Shown: in pieces, positions 52,345 to 60,930 of the stretch
Position numbering within the stretch: the first letter of the stretch is position 1
Layout of the letters: every line of letters begins with the position of its first letter
NCBI GenBank assembly: GCA_016702545.1
Contig: JADJDT010000048.1
Span: 112,501-176,500 of the forward strand
DNA from: Pseudomonadota bacterium
Lineage (GTDB): Bacteria > Myxococcota_A > Polyangia > GCA-2747355
Reading direction: 5' to 3'
Length of the DNA: 64,000 nt
The notes under the pieces: model-generated
Told to the model about the DNA's origin: nothing
The model's database searches: none
What the model saw: the letters and a program-made list of their open reading frames with translations, nothing else
Position numbers and translations under genes: made by a program

Positions 52345-53104
52345 ATGCGAACGAGACAATGGCTTTGCGCGGCGCTGATGGGCGGGGTGCTGAGCCTCGG
52401 GCGGGTCGCAGCGGGACAAGCAGCAGTCCAGGAGCGTTTCAGCGACACACGCGCCGCCCCCCGCACAAGGAACGCTTCGACGGCGTCGTCCGCGAGAGCG
52501 ACAACTCACGTGGGGTCGGCGAAAAGGACCGCCAATCCTTCTCCCCTGCGGTCGTCCGCAGCGCGGGCTGGGGCCGTTACCCAGCTCTGCAACCGAATCA
52601 TAGAAACCAAGGGCGCGGGTCCAGCGCGAAGCGAGGGCATATCCGCTGGCGATGTCACCGTTCTTCAGCTTCTGAACGACGCGATTCTCGACTTCGACGG
52701 AAGGGTCGCCGCTGCTCGCGATGACGGAAGCGTTTTGCCCAAGCACCAGGCAACGCGCGTCCCGACGCGCTGTTCCAGCGGTCAACCTAGCTGCCATTCT
52801 TGCTGAACCCGGGGAACATGGCCTGGCCGCTACGGCTGAGCTCGCGAACGTTGAGTCGACGACGGGCGAGGGCGTCCGGAGCATGCTCCAGAGGGCCGCT
52901 TCTCCTGAGATCTTGAGTGACGTTGATGCGCGGGTGGGATTGCTCGCCGGACTCGTTAGCCTCCGGGATGCGCTAGTGACCCGCTTCAGGGAAATCCTTG
53001 GGCGGGGGACTGATGTCGGGTCGACGCCCGTCAGCGTGGTCGATACGACGTTCAATTGGTTAGATTTCGAGGGTGCTGGGTCCTACCCCAGCGTCCGATC
53101 GTAG
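52345..53104 (+). pseudogene. Probable decayed gene for an exported protein
   Basis: Plus-strand pieces look protein-like but sit in different frames. MRTRQWLCAALMGGVLSLG at 52345 resembles a signal peptide; ETKGAGPARSEGISAGDVTV near 52610 and LLNDAILDFDGRV follow in that frame. LAAILAEPGEHGLAATAELA and ARVGLLAGLVSLRDALVTRF lie in another frame ending at 53104. Third-position GC is well below that of neighbouring genes, as expected of acquired or decaying DNA. No family is recognised. It could also be non-coding. Nothing convincing is seen in 53105-53311. Confidence 0.35.
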
Positions 53105-53311
53105 ACCGCACACCCGGCCCACCGCCAGACCAGGCACCGGTTTCGCCGGCGCGGTTCCAGCTTTCTTCGCTTCACTCGGGTCCGTACCGATGGCTCGGGC
53201 GATCGTACCGCAATCGCTCGCGCCCCATCCGGTCCGCCGCCCCAGTCGGCGTAGGCCGCGCGGCACGGCGTAGGTCCTCACGCGGCACGTTCCGGGGCGC
53301 TGCGACATGCG

Positions 53312-54445
53312 CTATCGACGAAGCGCCCGGGCGAGGTCTGCGATGGAACGCCTGCCCTTGAGCACGTCTGCCAAGGCGTCGAGATCGACCGGCGCGATGA
53401 ATGCGATCGCCCCGGCCATCACGGGGACGCCTACGCGCCTGCGGATGAGCTCGGTGAAGGCAGAGAGCGGCGACTCGAGGAGTGCCGTGTAGCCCGCACC
53501 CTCCGCGAGCGCCGCGGCGTGCTTTCCCGGCTCCTCGGCGAGCGTGCGCACGCGCGGGTCTGGGAGCCGGCTGAGCTCCGGCGGCGCAGCGAAGCCGTAA
53601 GCGGCAAACTTCTCCACGCGGACACCGGGCATCGTCTGGGCGACGATCGGGTGCGGCGGTGCAGCGCGCGGGTCGAGCCCGATCAGCGGCAGCGCCCCAA
53701 CCATCTGATGCAGCAACAGGGCTTGGAGAAAACCGCTGTGGAAGGGCAGAGGCGACAGGGTTGCGTCTCTCTCGCCAGCGGCGCGATGCCATCGGCGGTT
53801 CGCGTGGAGGCTCACGATCTCCGCAAGGTTCGGTTGCCGGCCATAGCGAGCCTTCAGCGCCGCAAGGACGTTCGCATCAAAGAAGTCCCGCCTCGGATCA
53901 TCAGGGGGCAGCCGGCCCAGCAGGTCGAAGAGCGTCTCGACAGAGAGCGGTCGCTGCTGATCGACGCCGATCATGGCGGCCCCGTAGGCTCTACACGGCT
54001 GCGCTCTGGCAGGCGGATCAGCGAGCACCAGGAAGCGGGTCGGCCGATAGAGTGCTTCTCCGCCGCGAATCGCACCACTCAGGGCAGCCGTGAGACCAGA
54101 GCCAGGCGCCGTCACACCGCCGAGCACGAGGTCTTTTCCATAGTGTCCCACTGCCCGTTGGACCACGTGATCCAAGCCGCTCAGGGTGTTGCGGTGAAAG
54201 CCGCTGGGAATCGTCAGGGCGAGCACAAAGGCGCGCCCCTGCGCCGGCTGCTTCCTCGGCACCGACCAAAGCTCGGCCACCGGTGAAGTGAGCGTTCCGC
54301 CTGCCGCTCCCGCCGGCAGCGGCAGCGCGAGGCCCAGTGCGAGCCCGGTCAGGAGCAACAACGCGGTGAAGGGCCCGCGCGCAAGCACGGCGGCACGCCG
54401 CCCCCGCTCACCGGCGCTGGAGGTCTTGGACGTGCGCTGCGACAT
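53312..54445 (-). CDS. Exported protein of unknown function
   Basis: A 377-residue product from ATG 54445 with an Arg-rich start and a signal peptide ending about AGAAGG (residues 20-48). The mature part includes RAFVLALTIPSGFHRNTLSG, LRPTRFLVLADPP-like and PPDDPRRDFFDANVLAALK segments, with two Cys only. A hydrophobic RVGVPVMAGAIAFIAPV lies near the end. No known domain recognised. Not in an operon; it is divergent from the Uma2 gene 276 bp away. Confidence 0.65.
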   Translation of the reverse strand: MSQRTSKTSSAGERGRRAAVLARGPFTALLLLTGLALGLALPLPAGAAGGTLTSPVAELWSVPRKQPAQGRAFVLALTIPSGFHRNTLSGLDHVVQRAVGHYGKDLVLGGVTAPGSGLTAALSGAIRGGEALYRPTRFLVLADPPARAQPCRAYGAAMIGVDQQRPLSVETLFDLLGRLPPDDPRRDFFDANVLAALKARYGRQPNLAEIVSLHANRRWHRAAGERDATLSPLPFHSGFLQALLLHQMVGALPLIGLDPRAAPPHPIVAQTMPGVRVEKFAAYGFAAPPELSRLPDPRVRTLAEEPGKHAAALAEGAGYTALLESPLSAFTELIRRRVGVPVMAGAIAFIAPVDLDALADVLKGRRSIADLARALRR

Positions 54446-54721
54446 CTTCGACCCCTGAGTGCCGACCGCTGATGAACGACGCGGCCGGACCGGCCGGCCC
54501 AAGGCGTCGCACCCACCTCATGGACGCCAGGCGAGCTAGCATGGTTCGTGCCGAAACTACAAGTTCGGGGGCGCGGCATCGCGGGGCTTTCTGGGGCTGA
54601 AGCGAGCGATCGCGCGCGAACCTGGCCGAATCCCGGAGGGGGCTCCGAGGGTCGGAGGCGATCAACGGCCGGCCCCGGCTGTCCGTCCAGGGCGTGGCAC
54701 GGGGGCAACGCGGCGTGTATC

Positions 54722-55306
54722 ATGCCCGCCATGCGCCGAGCCGTAGCGGTGGCCCACATGACCCCGACCGAATACGTCGCCTTCGAGCGCGCGAGCGGGG
54801 CACGCCACGAGTTTCTGGCCGGCGAGGTCTACGCCATGGCCGGGGGTAGTCCCGAGCATGGCGCGCTCGCGGCGGCCTTGATGGGCGAGCTGCGACTGGC
54901 CCTCCGGGGCACGCCGTGTCGGGTGTTCACCTCGGACGTGCGCGTGCGCATCGTGGCCACTGGCCTGACGACCTATCCGGATCTGAGCGTCGTCTGCGGC
55001 GCACTCGCGACTGATCTCGAGGACTCCGACGCCCTTACCAACCCCTCGCTGCTCGTCGAGGTGCTCTCGGACTCCACCGAGGGCTACGATCGCGGGGCCA
55101 AGGCGGCCCACTACCGTCGTATCCCCTCGCTGCAGGAGTACGTGTTCGTGAGCCCCGACGAGCGGCGCATCGAGGTCTTTCGCCGTACCGAGGGAGGAGG
55201 ATGGGAGCTCGACGAGGCGCTCGGCGGTCAACAGGTGACGCTACGCGCGCTGGGTGTGACCCTGTCCGTCGACGAAATCTACGCCAACCCGTTGGACGGG
55301 ACCTAG
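54722..55306 (+). CDS. Uma2 family protein (DUF820, PD-(D/E)XK nuclease-like)
   Basis: A 194-residue Uma2/DUF820 protein, complete: MTPTEYVAFERASGARHEFLAGEVYAM at the N terminus (with the conserved Glu), FTSDVRVRIV, TTYPDLSVVCG (active-site Pro-Asp), LLVEVLSDSTEGYDRGAKAAHYRRI and LQEYVFVSPDE. The fold is nuclease-like, the biological role unknown. ATG 54722 or 54731 may be used. It is only distantly like the Uma2 protein at 36.2 kb, which lacks the MTPTEY start. The hydrolase gene follows after 8 bp. Confidence 0.9.
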   Translation: MPAMRRAVAVAHMTPTEYVAFERASGARHEFLAGEVYAMAGGSPEHGALAAALMGELRLALRGTPCRVFTSDVRVRIVATGLTTYPDLSVVCGALATDLEDSDALTNPSLLVEVLSDSTEGYDRGAKAAHYRRIPSLQEYVFVSPDERRIEVFRRTEGGGWELDEALGGQQVTLRALGVTLSVDEIYANPLDGT

Positions 55307-55314
55307 GGCTCGTG

Positions 55315-56097
55315 ATGGGCACGATGCCACCTTTCCAGCTCCTCGGCGCGCGGGGCCCCGTGCTCGGGCTGATTCACGGCTTCCCGCTCGATGCGACGCT
55401 GTGGGACGAGCAGCGGGCGCTGACGAGCCACCTGCGGCTGCTGACCTTCGACCTGCCGGGCTTTGGCGCCCACCGCGCCGCCACGCCCGCGACCGACCTC
55501 GCAGCCTTTGCCGAGCACGTGCGCGCGGTGCTCGACGCCGCGGGCGTTGAGCGCGTCATCCTCGGCGGCCTGTCGATGGGTGGCTACATCGCCTTCGAGT
55601 GCTGGCGGCGCTTCCCGCAGCGCATCGAGGCGCTCTTGCTCTGCGACACGCGGGCCGAGGCCGACGGCGACGAGGCCCGCGCCAACCGCGCACGGGGCCT
55701 CGCCGCCATGCGCGAGGGTCGCCGCACGGAGCTGCTGGAGGGCATGTTCGACAAGCTGCTCGCGCCGCAGAGCCGCGCCGCGGGGCGACCCGCAGCCGCC
55801 ACGCGCGCGATGATGCACCGCGCCAGCGATGCAGCCATCAGCGCCGCGCTCGCCGCGCTGCGCGACCGCGCCGATGCCACGCCGACCCTGGCGACGATCA
55901 CCGTGCCGACGCTGATCGTCTGCGGCGAAGAGGACGCGCTCACCCCACCGCCGATCGCCCGGGCGATGCACGAGGCCATCCGCGGCAGCGAGCTCGCGCT
56001 GGTCGCCGACGCGGGGCATCTCGCCCCACTCGAGCAGCCGCTGGCCTTCAACGCGGCGGTCGCACGGTGGCTCGCCACCCACCACCTCGCCCGTTAG
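55315..56097 (+). CDS. Alpha/beta-fold hydrolase
   Basis: A 260-residue protein. Oxyanion region LIHGFPLDATLWDEQ, nucleophile elbow GLSMGG (about 89), acidic residue in CGEEDALTPP and catalytic His in DAGHLAPLEQP. It resembles 3-oxoadipate enol-lactone hydrolase and related esterases, but the substrate is open. ATG 55315 (or GTG 55312) starts 8 bp after Uma2, so the two are probably co-transcribed. Confidence 0.88.
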   Translation: MGTMPPFQLLGARGPVLGLIHGFPLDATLWDEQRALTSHLRLLTFDLPGFGAHRAATPATDLAAFAEHVRAVLDAAGVERVILGGLSMGGYIAFECWRRFPQRIEALLLCDTRAEADGDEARANRARGLAAMREGRRTELLEGMFDKLLAPQSRAAGRPAAATRAMMHRASDAAISAALAALRDRADATPTLATITVPTLIVCGEEDALTPPPIARAMHEAIRGSELALVADAGHLAPLEQPLAFNAAVARWLATHHLAR

Positions 56098-56110
56098 CCC
56101 TCCTTTGCCA

Positions 56111-56138
56111 TTGTCGCGCTCGCCGCGCACGCTATGAT
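56111..56138 (+). promoter_or_regulatory. Candidate promoter upstream of the DUF2505-like gene
   Basis: TTGTCG (56111-56116) and TATGAT (56133-56138) with a 16-bp spacer, 38 bp before the ATG at 56177. Confidence 0.45.
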
Positions 56139-56176
56139 GGCCGCGCTTAACGCTTCCCCCAGCGGAGCCCTCCACC

Positions 56177-56719
56177 ATGCAGATCGGCGGCACCGAGAGC
56201 ATCAGCCACTCCGCGCAGGCGACCTTCCTCGCCCTGCGTGATCAACAACAGGCGCTCGTGCGCCATCTGCCGAACATCGAGGCGCTCAGCGTGCTCGAGC
56301 GCAACGAGACGCCACCGACCACGCGGCTCTACAGCCGTTGGCAAGGCAGCGCCGGCGAGATCCCCGCCGTGTTACGGCCGCTGATCAGCCGCGAGATGCT
56401 GGCCTGGTTCGACGAGGCGGTCTGGCACGCCGAGACGCTCTCGTGCCAGTGGCGGCTCGAGTCGGCCAAGGCGCGCGACATCTTCACCTGCACGGGCACG
56501 ACCGTGCTGAGCCCCGAGGGCGAGGCGCGCTGCACCTTCCGCCTCAACGCCGAGCTGCACGTCCATCCGGAGCACGTGCCGGGCGTGCCGGGCTTTCTCG
56601 CGCGGCGGGTGCGCGAGCCGCTCGAGCACTTCGTCGCCAAGCTGCTGCGACCCAATCTGACGAGCATCGCCAAGGCGGTGCAGGCCTATCTCGACGCCAC
56701 ACCCAGCGCGGCCCTCTAG
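56177..56719 (+). CDS. DUF2505/SRPBCC-like protein
   Basis: A 180-residue soluble protein. Its alternating beta pattern (TRLYSRWQG, HAETLSCQWRLES, FTCTGTTVLSPEGEARCTFRLNAELHV) followed by a long C-terminal helix (EPLEHFVAKLLRPNLTSIAKAVQAYL) fits the START/SRPBCC (lipid-binding cavity) fold of DUF2505-type proteins. No catalytic residues can be named. Own promoter candidate upstream; the exported peptidase follows after 27 bp. Confidence 0.55.
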   Translation: MQIGGTESISHSAQATFLALRDQQQALVRHLPNIEALSVLERNETPPTTRLYSRWQGSAGEIPAVLRPLISREMLAWFDEAVWHAETLSCQWRLESAKARDIFTCTGTTVLSPEGEARCTFRLNAELHVHPEHVPGVPGFLARRVREPLEHFVAKLLRPNLTSIAKAVQAYLDATPSAAL

Positions 56720-56746
56720 GCGCCCTCGGCGGCGGTCGGTAGCAGG

Positions 56747-58729
56747 ATGATCGCGACGATCGAGCGCAACGCAGCCCGGAGCCGGCGTGGCGAGGCAGCG
56801 ACCTCGCCGACCCTGCTCGCGCTCGTCCTCTTGAGCAGCGCCTGGCTGGCCCCCGGCGCCCTGCGCGCGGACCCGCGGGGGGCGGTGCAGTTCGGTCGGC
56901 CGGCGCTCTTGCGGGGCGACTTCAACCGGCTCGCCGCGCAGCAGGGCCTGCCCCTGAGCTGGGTCGGCGACCTCAACGGCAACGGCCTGCTCGACCCGTC
57001 GGAGCTCGAGGCCACCGATCTGCGCGCCAGCCGCTCGCGCTACGTGCGCGACGGCGCCTTCACGCCACAGCTCGTGCGCGATTACCAGGCCCTGGTCGAG
57101 GCGCGCCGCCGCGAGCTGGTGCGCGCCGAGCTCGATCGCGGCCGACCGGTGCTGGTGCTGACCGACCTGCGCAAGGGCCCGGCCTGGGAGCGGGCGCTCG
57201 TGGGCGCGCTGGTCTCGGCGGCCGAGAGCATCGAGACGCTCCACGGGCGCCAGAGCGGCGCCGCGCAGCTCACGAGCCAGCTCGCGCGCGCCGACGCCGA
57301 GAGCCGCGCGCTCTTCGCGCGCAACCACGGTCCGTGGTGCAGCGTGTCACCCGGTCGCGACGATCCCTGCTGCAATGCCCTGCCCTCCTTCCCCGAGCGC
57401 CGCAGCGAGAGCTACCCGCTCAACGAGCCCCAGGGGCCCGCGCTCTGCCGCCTGCTCGAGCAGGCGCCAAACGCGGCTCAGCTCCTGACGCCCTTCGTCG
57501 TGGTCCGCCGCGGGAGCCGGGGCTTCACCAGCCTGCCCTACCCGGAGGCCTTCGCTCCCGAGATGCGCGCCGTGGCCACCGAGCTGCGCAGGGCCGCGGC
57601 CGCGCTCAACACCGTGCCCGGGGAGCAAGCGCTGCGGGCCTATCTCTTGGCGGCGGCAGCGGCCTTCGGCGACAACGACTGGGGCCGCGCCGACGCCGCG
57701 TGGCTGGCGATGACCCCACGCAACAGCCAGTGGTACCTGCGCGTCGCGCCCGACGAGCCCTACCAAGATCTCTGCCGGCGCAAGGCGGCCTTTCACCTGG
57801 TGCTGGGACGGGTTGATCAGCGCGCCAGCAACTGGCTCGAACGCCTCGCCCCGCTGCGGCAGCGCGTCGAGCGCGCGCTGGCGACGCTGGTCGGAGCACC
57901 CTATGCCGCGCGCGACGTGGCCTTCGACGTCCCCGAGTTCATCCACGTCGCGCTCAATGCCGGTGACTCGCGCTATCCGCTCGGCGCCACGATCGGGCAG
58001 TCGCTGCCCAACTGGAGCACGCCGGGCGCCGCGCAGCGCCGCCGCACGATCGTCGTGACGAACCTCTACACCGACACCGATTCGCTGGCGCTCGACCGGC
58101 GGCAGGCCTCCGAGCTGCTCAGCCGCGCCGCGCTGCAGGATTACACCAGCGCCGTGGAGCCCGCGCTGCTGGTCACGCTGCTGCACGAGGCCAGCCACAA
58201 CGTCGGGCCCCATCCCGGCACCCGCAGCGCCGGCCAGGCGGCGAGCGAGCGGCTCGGCCCGGCGCTGGCCACGCTGCTCGAGGAGCTGAAGGCCCAGCTC
58301 GTCGGCATCTGGGCGCTCGGACTGCTGCGCGAGCAGCAGCTGATCAGCGGGCCGCTGATGCGCCAGGTGCAGCTCAAGGCCGTGCTGTGGGCGCTCGGCC
58401 ACCTCGCCCGCGGCGTGCGGACGCCGGACGGCGAGGATCGACCCTACGGGCAGGTCGCCGCGCTTCAGCTCGGCCACCTGCGAGAGGCGCGCGCGCTGCT
58501 CTGGGAGGGAGGCCGCGTCTCGATCGACCTCGGCGCCCTGCAGCGAGCGACCCAGGGGCTGCTGCAGCGCGTCGCGCGGCTGCTCGCGAGCGGCGAGCGC
58601 GACGAGGCCGAGGCGCTGCGCGAGCGCTACCTGCGCCCCGGCGCGCTGGCTGCGCTGCAGATCCGCCGCGTCGAGGACGTGCTGCTCGACAGCTCGCGCG
58701 TCAGCTTCCGCTACGCGATCGTCCACTGA
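56747..58729 (+). CDS. Exported zinc peptidase-like protein (M49/DPP III-like)
   Basis: A 660-residue protein with a signal peptide (about 20-41). The centre of the C-terminal half has the zincin motif HEASH (in TLLHEASHNVGPHPG, about 480) and, some 30 residues on, EELKAQLVGIWAL, where the Glu would be the third zinc ligand. This spacing and the EELKA motif resemble M49 (dipeptidyl peptidase III-like) enzymes, in which HELLGH/HELAH is followed by EE-x-x-A. The N-terminal third (LNGNGLLDPSEL) has an EF-hand-like acidic loop DLNGNGLLD (about 75). Substrate unknown. An M42 peptidase gene follows 28 bp later. Confidence 0.65.
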   Translation: MIATIERNAARSRRGEAATSPTLLALVLLSSAWLAPGALRADPRGAVQFGRPALLRGDFNRLAAQQGLPLSWVGDLNGNGLLDPSELEATDLRASRSRYVRDGAFTPQLVRDYQALVEARRRELVRAELDRGRPVLVLTDLRKGPAWERALVGALVSAAESIETLHGRQSGAAQLTSQLARADAESRALFARNHGPWCSVSPGRDDPCCNALPSFPERRSESYPLNEPQGPALCRLLEQAPNAAQLLTPFVVVRRGSRGFTSLPYPEAFAPEMRAVATELRRAAAALNTVPGEQALRAYLLAAAAAFGDNDWGRADAAWLAMTPRNSQWYLRVAPDEPYQDLCRRKAAFHLVLGRVDQRASNWLERLAPLRQRVERALATLVGAPYAARDVAFDVPEFIHVALNAGDSRYPLGATIGQSLPNWSTPGAAQRRRTIVVTNLYTDTDSLALDRRQASELLSRAALQDYTSAVEPALLVTLLHEASHNVGPHPGTRSAGQAASERLGPALATLLEELKAQLVGIWALGLLREQQLISGPLMRQVQLKAVLWALGHLARGVRTPDGEDRPYGQVAALQLGHLREARALLWEGGRVSIDLGALQRATQGLLQRVARLLASGERDEAEALRERYLRPGALAALQIRRVEDVLLDSSRVSFRYAIVH

Positions 58730-58756
58730 CCGCCATCCCCCTGCGAGGCCCCACCG

Positions 58757-59824
58757 ATGCGCACCGAAGCTCTAGAGTTCTTGCAGCGGCTGCTCAGCGC
58801 CCCCAGTCCCTCCGGCTACGAGGGACCGGCCCGCGGCGTCTGGCTCGACCATGTGCGGCCCTTCGCCGCGAGCGTGGCGGTCGACGTGCACGGCAACGCG
58901 CTGGCCGCGATCAATCCCCAGGGGACGCCCCACGTGATGCTCGCCGGGCACATCGACGAGATCGGCTTCCAGGTCTGCTTCGTCGATGAGCACGGGTTCC
59001 TGCGCTTCCGCCCGATCGGCGGCCACGACCTGCAGGTCGTCGCCGGACGCCGCGTCCAGGTCCACACGCGCAAGGGGCCGATCCTCGGCGTCGTCGGCCA
59101 GAAGCCGATCCACCTGATTCACGACCGCACGCGCGCGACCAAGCCGCAGGCGGCCGAGCTGTGGATCGACGCCGGCTTCGCCAGTCGCAAGGACGCCGAG
59201 AAGCTGGTGCAGGTCGGCGACCCGATCACCTACGTCGATGGCTTCGCGCCGCTCCGCGGGCAGCTCGCGGTCGCGCGCGCCTTCGACGACAAGGTGGGCG
59301 CCTTCGTCGTCGCCGAGGTGTTACGCGCGTTGGCGAGCCACAAGGGGCTCAAGGCCCGCGTCACGGCCGTAACGACCGTGCAGGAGGAGATCGGGCTGCG
59401 GGGGGCGCGCACCAGCGCCTTCGGCTTGCAGCCGGACGTGGGCATCGCCGTCGATGTCACCTGGGCGACGGACGACCCGAGCGTCGACGCCAAGGAGGTC
59501 GGGGAGGTCAAGCTCGGCCGCGGACCCGTGCTGGCACGCGGCCCCAACACCAACCCGCCGCTGCTCGAGCTGCTGCAGAGGACCGCGCGCCGCGAGCGCA
59601 TCCCCGTGCAGCTACGGGCCGTCCCGGCGGCCGGTGGCAACGACGGCAATGCGCTGCAGGTCAACCGCGCTGGGGTCGCCACCGCCGTCGTCGGCATTCC
59701 TCAGCGCTACATGCACTCGCCCTCGGAGATCTGCCACCTCGGCGACGTCGAGGCCGCGGTCAAGCTGATCACCCAGACCATCGCCCGCCTCGACGGCAAG
59801 ACCTCGTTCATTCCCCAGGACTGA
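58757..59824 (+). CDS. M42 family metallopeptidase (glutamyl aminopeptidase/endoglucanase-like)
   Basis: A 355-residue cytoplasmic aminopeptidase. SAPSPSGYEGPAR start, metal ligand His and Asp in AGHIDEIGF, the second ligand set in ARAFDDKVGAF, catalytic Glu pair in TVQEEIGLRGA, VDVTWATDD, and final His in YMHSPSEI. M42 enzymes form large tetrahedral complexes that trim peptides. It starts at ATG 58757; the last 17 bp overlap the convergent Nudix gene. Confidence 0.94.
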   Translation: MRTEALEFLQRLLSAPSPSGYEGPARGVWLDHVRPFAASVAVDVHGNALAAINPQGTPHVMLAGHIDEIGFQVCFVDEHGFLRFRPIGGHDLQVVAGRRVQVHTRKGPILGVVGQKPIHLIHDRTRATKPQAAELWIDAGFASRKDAEKLVQVGDPITYVDGFAPLRGQLAVARAFDDKVGAFVVAEVLRALASHKGLKARVTAVTTVQEEIGLRGARTSAFGLQPDVGIAVDVTWATDDPSVDAKEVGEVKLGRGPVLARGPNTNPPLLELLQRTARRERIPVQLRAVPAAGGNDGNALQVNRAGVATAVVGIPQRYMHSPSEICHLGDVEAAVKLITQTIARLDGKTSFIPQD

Positions 59825-60359
59825 GCCGCGGCGCCCGCGGCACGACAGGCGCCTCCGCCCCGCCCGCGTCGAGCAAGCTACAGGTCCAGCTCAGCGGGCG
59901 GCCGTCGCGGTAGGGCATCACGCCGTGGAAGACCCGCAAGGGGCGGGCAAAGACCAGCGGCAGGAAGTGCCGATCGCCCTCCCAGAGCGGGAGCGCGAGC
60001 ACACCTTCGAGCGGCACCCAGCGCAGCTCGCCCTCGGCGCAGGCCGCGCGCACCACGCCGCTGAAGCGCTCGATCACGAAGATGAAGCCGAACCAGTCCT
60101 CTGCACCCAGCGCACCGAAGCCCGGCCAGCTGACGGTGCCGGCGAGCTGCACCTGCTCGCAGTCGATGCCGGCCTCCTCGCGAAGCTCGCGACGCAGACC
60201 GGCCACGACATCCTCGTCGCGGTGCAGCTTGCCGCCCAGCCCGTTGTACTTGCCGTAATGCGCATCATCGGGGCGCGCGTTGCGCTCGATCAGCAGCACT
60301 CGGCTGCGATCGGGGCTGAGGACATAGCCCAGCGTGGCGAGAATCGGCGTATAGGGCAT
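59808..60359 (-). CDS. Nudix hydrolase (MutT/8-oxo-dGTPase-like)
   Basis: A 183-residue protein with a complete Nudix box, GGKLHRDEDVV then RRELREEAGI (about 41-63). YNGLGGK and the WFGFIFVIERFSG and WVPLEGVLALPLWEGDRHFLP segments are typical of MutT-related 8-oxo-dGTP/NTP pyrophosphatases. Start ATG 60359; it is divergent from the small gene at 60448. The C-terminal about 25 residues are Pro/Ala rich. Confidence 0.88.
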   Translation of the reverse strand: MPYTPILATLGYVLSPDRSRVLLIERNARPDDAHYGKYNGLGGKLHRDEDVVAGLRRELREEAGIDCEQVQLAGTVSWPGFGALGAEDWFGFIFVIERFSGVVRAACAEGELRWVPLEGVLALPLWEGDRHFLPLVFARPLRVFHGVMPYRDGRPLSWTCSLLDAGGAEAPVVPRAPRLSPGE

Positions 60360-60447
60360 GGGGCGATCCGGGTCGGCGCCATGCTGGCACGGGTTGCCCC
60401 CGGCGGCTATGCTGCCGGCCTGGAAGCTGCCGGCCTGGGAGGCGACG

Positions 60448-60870
60448 ATGCCCTGTAACGATATCAGCGAGCTGATCGAGCTGCGACTCGATGCCGGCGA
60501 GCGCCTCGAGCGCTTCTCCTTGCAGAAGGACAGCTGCGGCGCACCGGTCGGGCGGCCCCTGCTCGCGCCCTACCTGCACGGTCGCGGCACGGAAGAGATC
60601 CTGTCGTCGACGCTGGCGCAGCTCGTGCCCGAGAGCGAGCATACGCGGCAGCTCGATCGCTTCGTGCTGGCCAAGCAGCTCCATGCCGTACAAGCGGCCT
60701 TGGCGGCGTACACCGGCCGCGCCGCGGCCGGCCTCGACGATCCCTTCGTGGTCGAGCGCATCGACTACAGCCGCGACGAAACGGTGATTCGCGGCCTGGT
60801 GCGCGTCGCGCTGCCGACGGCGGCGATCAAGCCGTGCAGCGGCTGCGGCAGCGCGCCCCACGCCAACTGA
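60448..60870 (+). CDS. Small protein of unknown function with C-terminal Cys motif
   Basis: A 140-residue product from ATG 60448, chosen because GGGAGGCGACG precedes it and the composition changes there. Charged, helical: ELIELRLDAGERLERFSLQK, then a Cys-Gly (CGAPVG), TEEILSSTLAQLVPESEHTR, and a C-terminal CSGCGS. The N-terminal Cys near residue 3 and CGAPVG resemble no domain I can name; metal binding by the Cys is possible. It lies between Nudix and HAD genes that read the other way. Confidence 0.6.
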   Translation: MPCNDISELIELRLDAGERLERFSLQKDSCGAPVGRPLLAPYLHGRGTEEILSSTLAQLVPESEHTRQLDRFVLAKQLHAVQAALAAYTGRAAAGLDDPFVVERIDYSRDETVIRGLVRVALPTAAIKPCSGCGSAPHAN

Positions 60871-60930
60871 CGATGGAGCGCGGCCCCGGCCAGCGGGAGC
60901 ACGATCGGCGCGGCGGGAGTGCGGCGGGCG

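Noticed and set aside
52021..53055. 344-codon minus-strand frame
   Set aside because: It overlaps the antitoxin gene antisense-free but has a Ser/Arg/Pro-rich composition with no homology; the antitoxin frame is the credible one.
53172..53311. Protein-like minus-strand tail after the exported protein gene
   Set aside because: It is in a frame antisense or offset to the real gene, Arg-rich and without start or homology.
56758..56780. Core-like sequence GAGCGCAACGCAGCCCGG resembling the border elements
   Set aside because: It has no partner arm or inverted repeat and lies inside the 5' end of the M49-like gene; probably chance.
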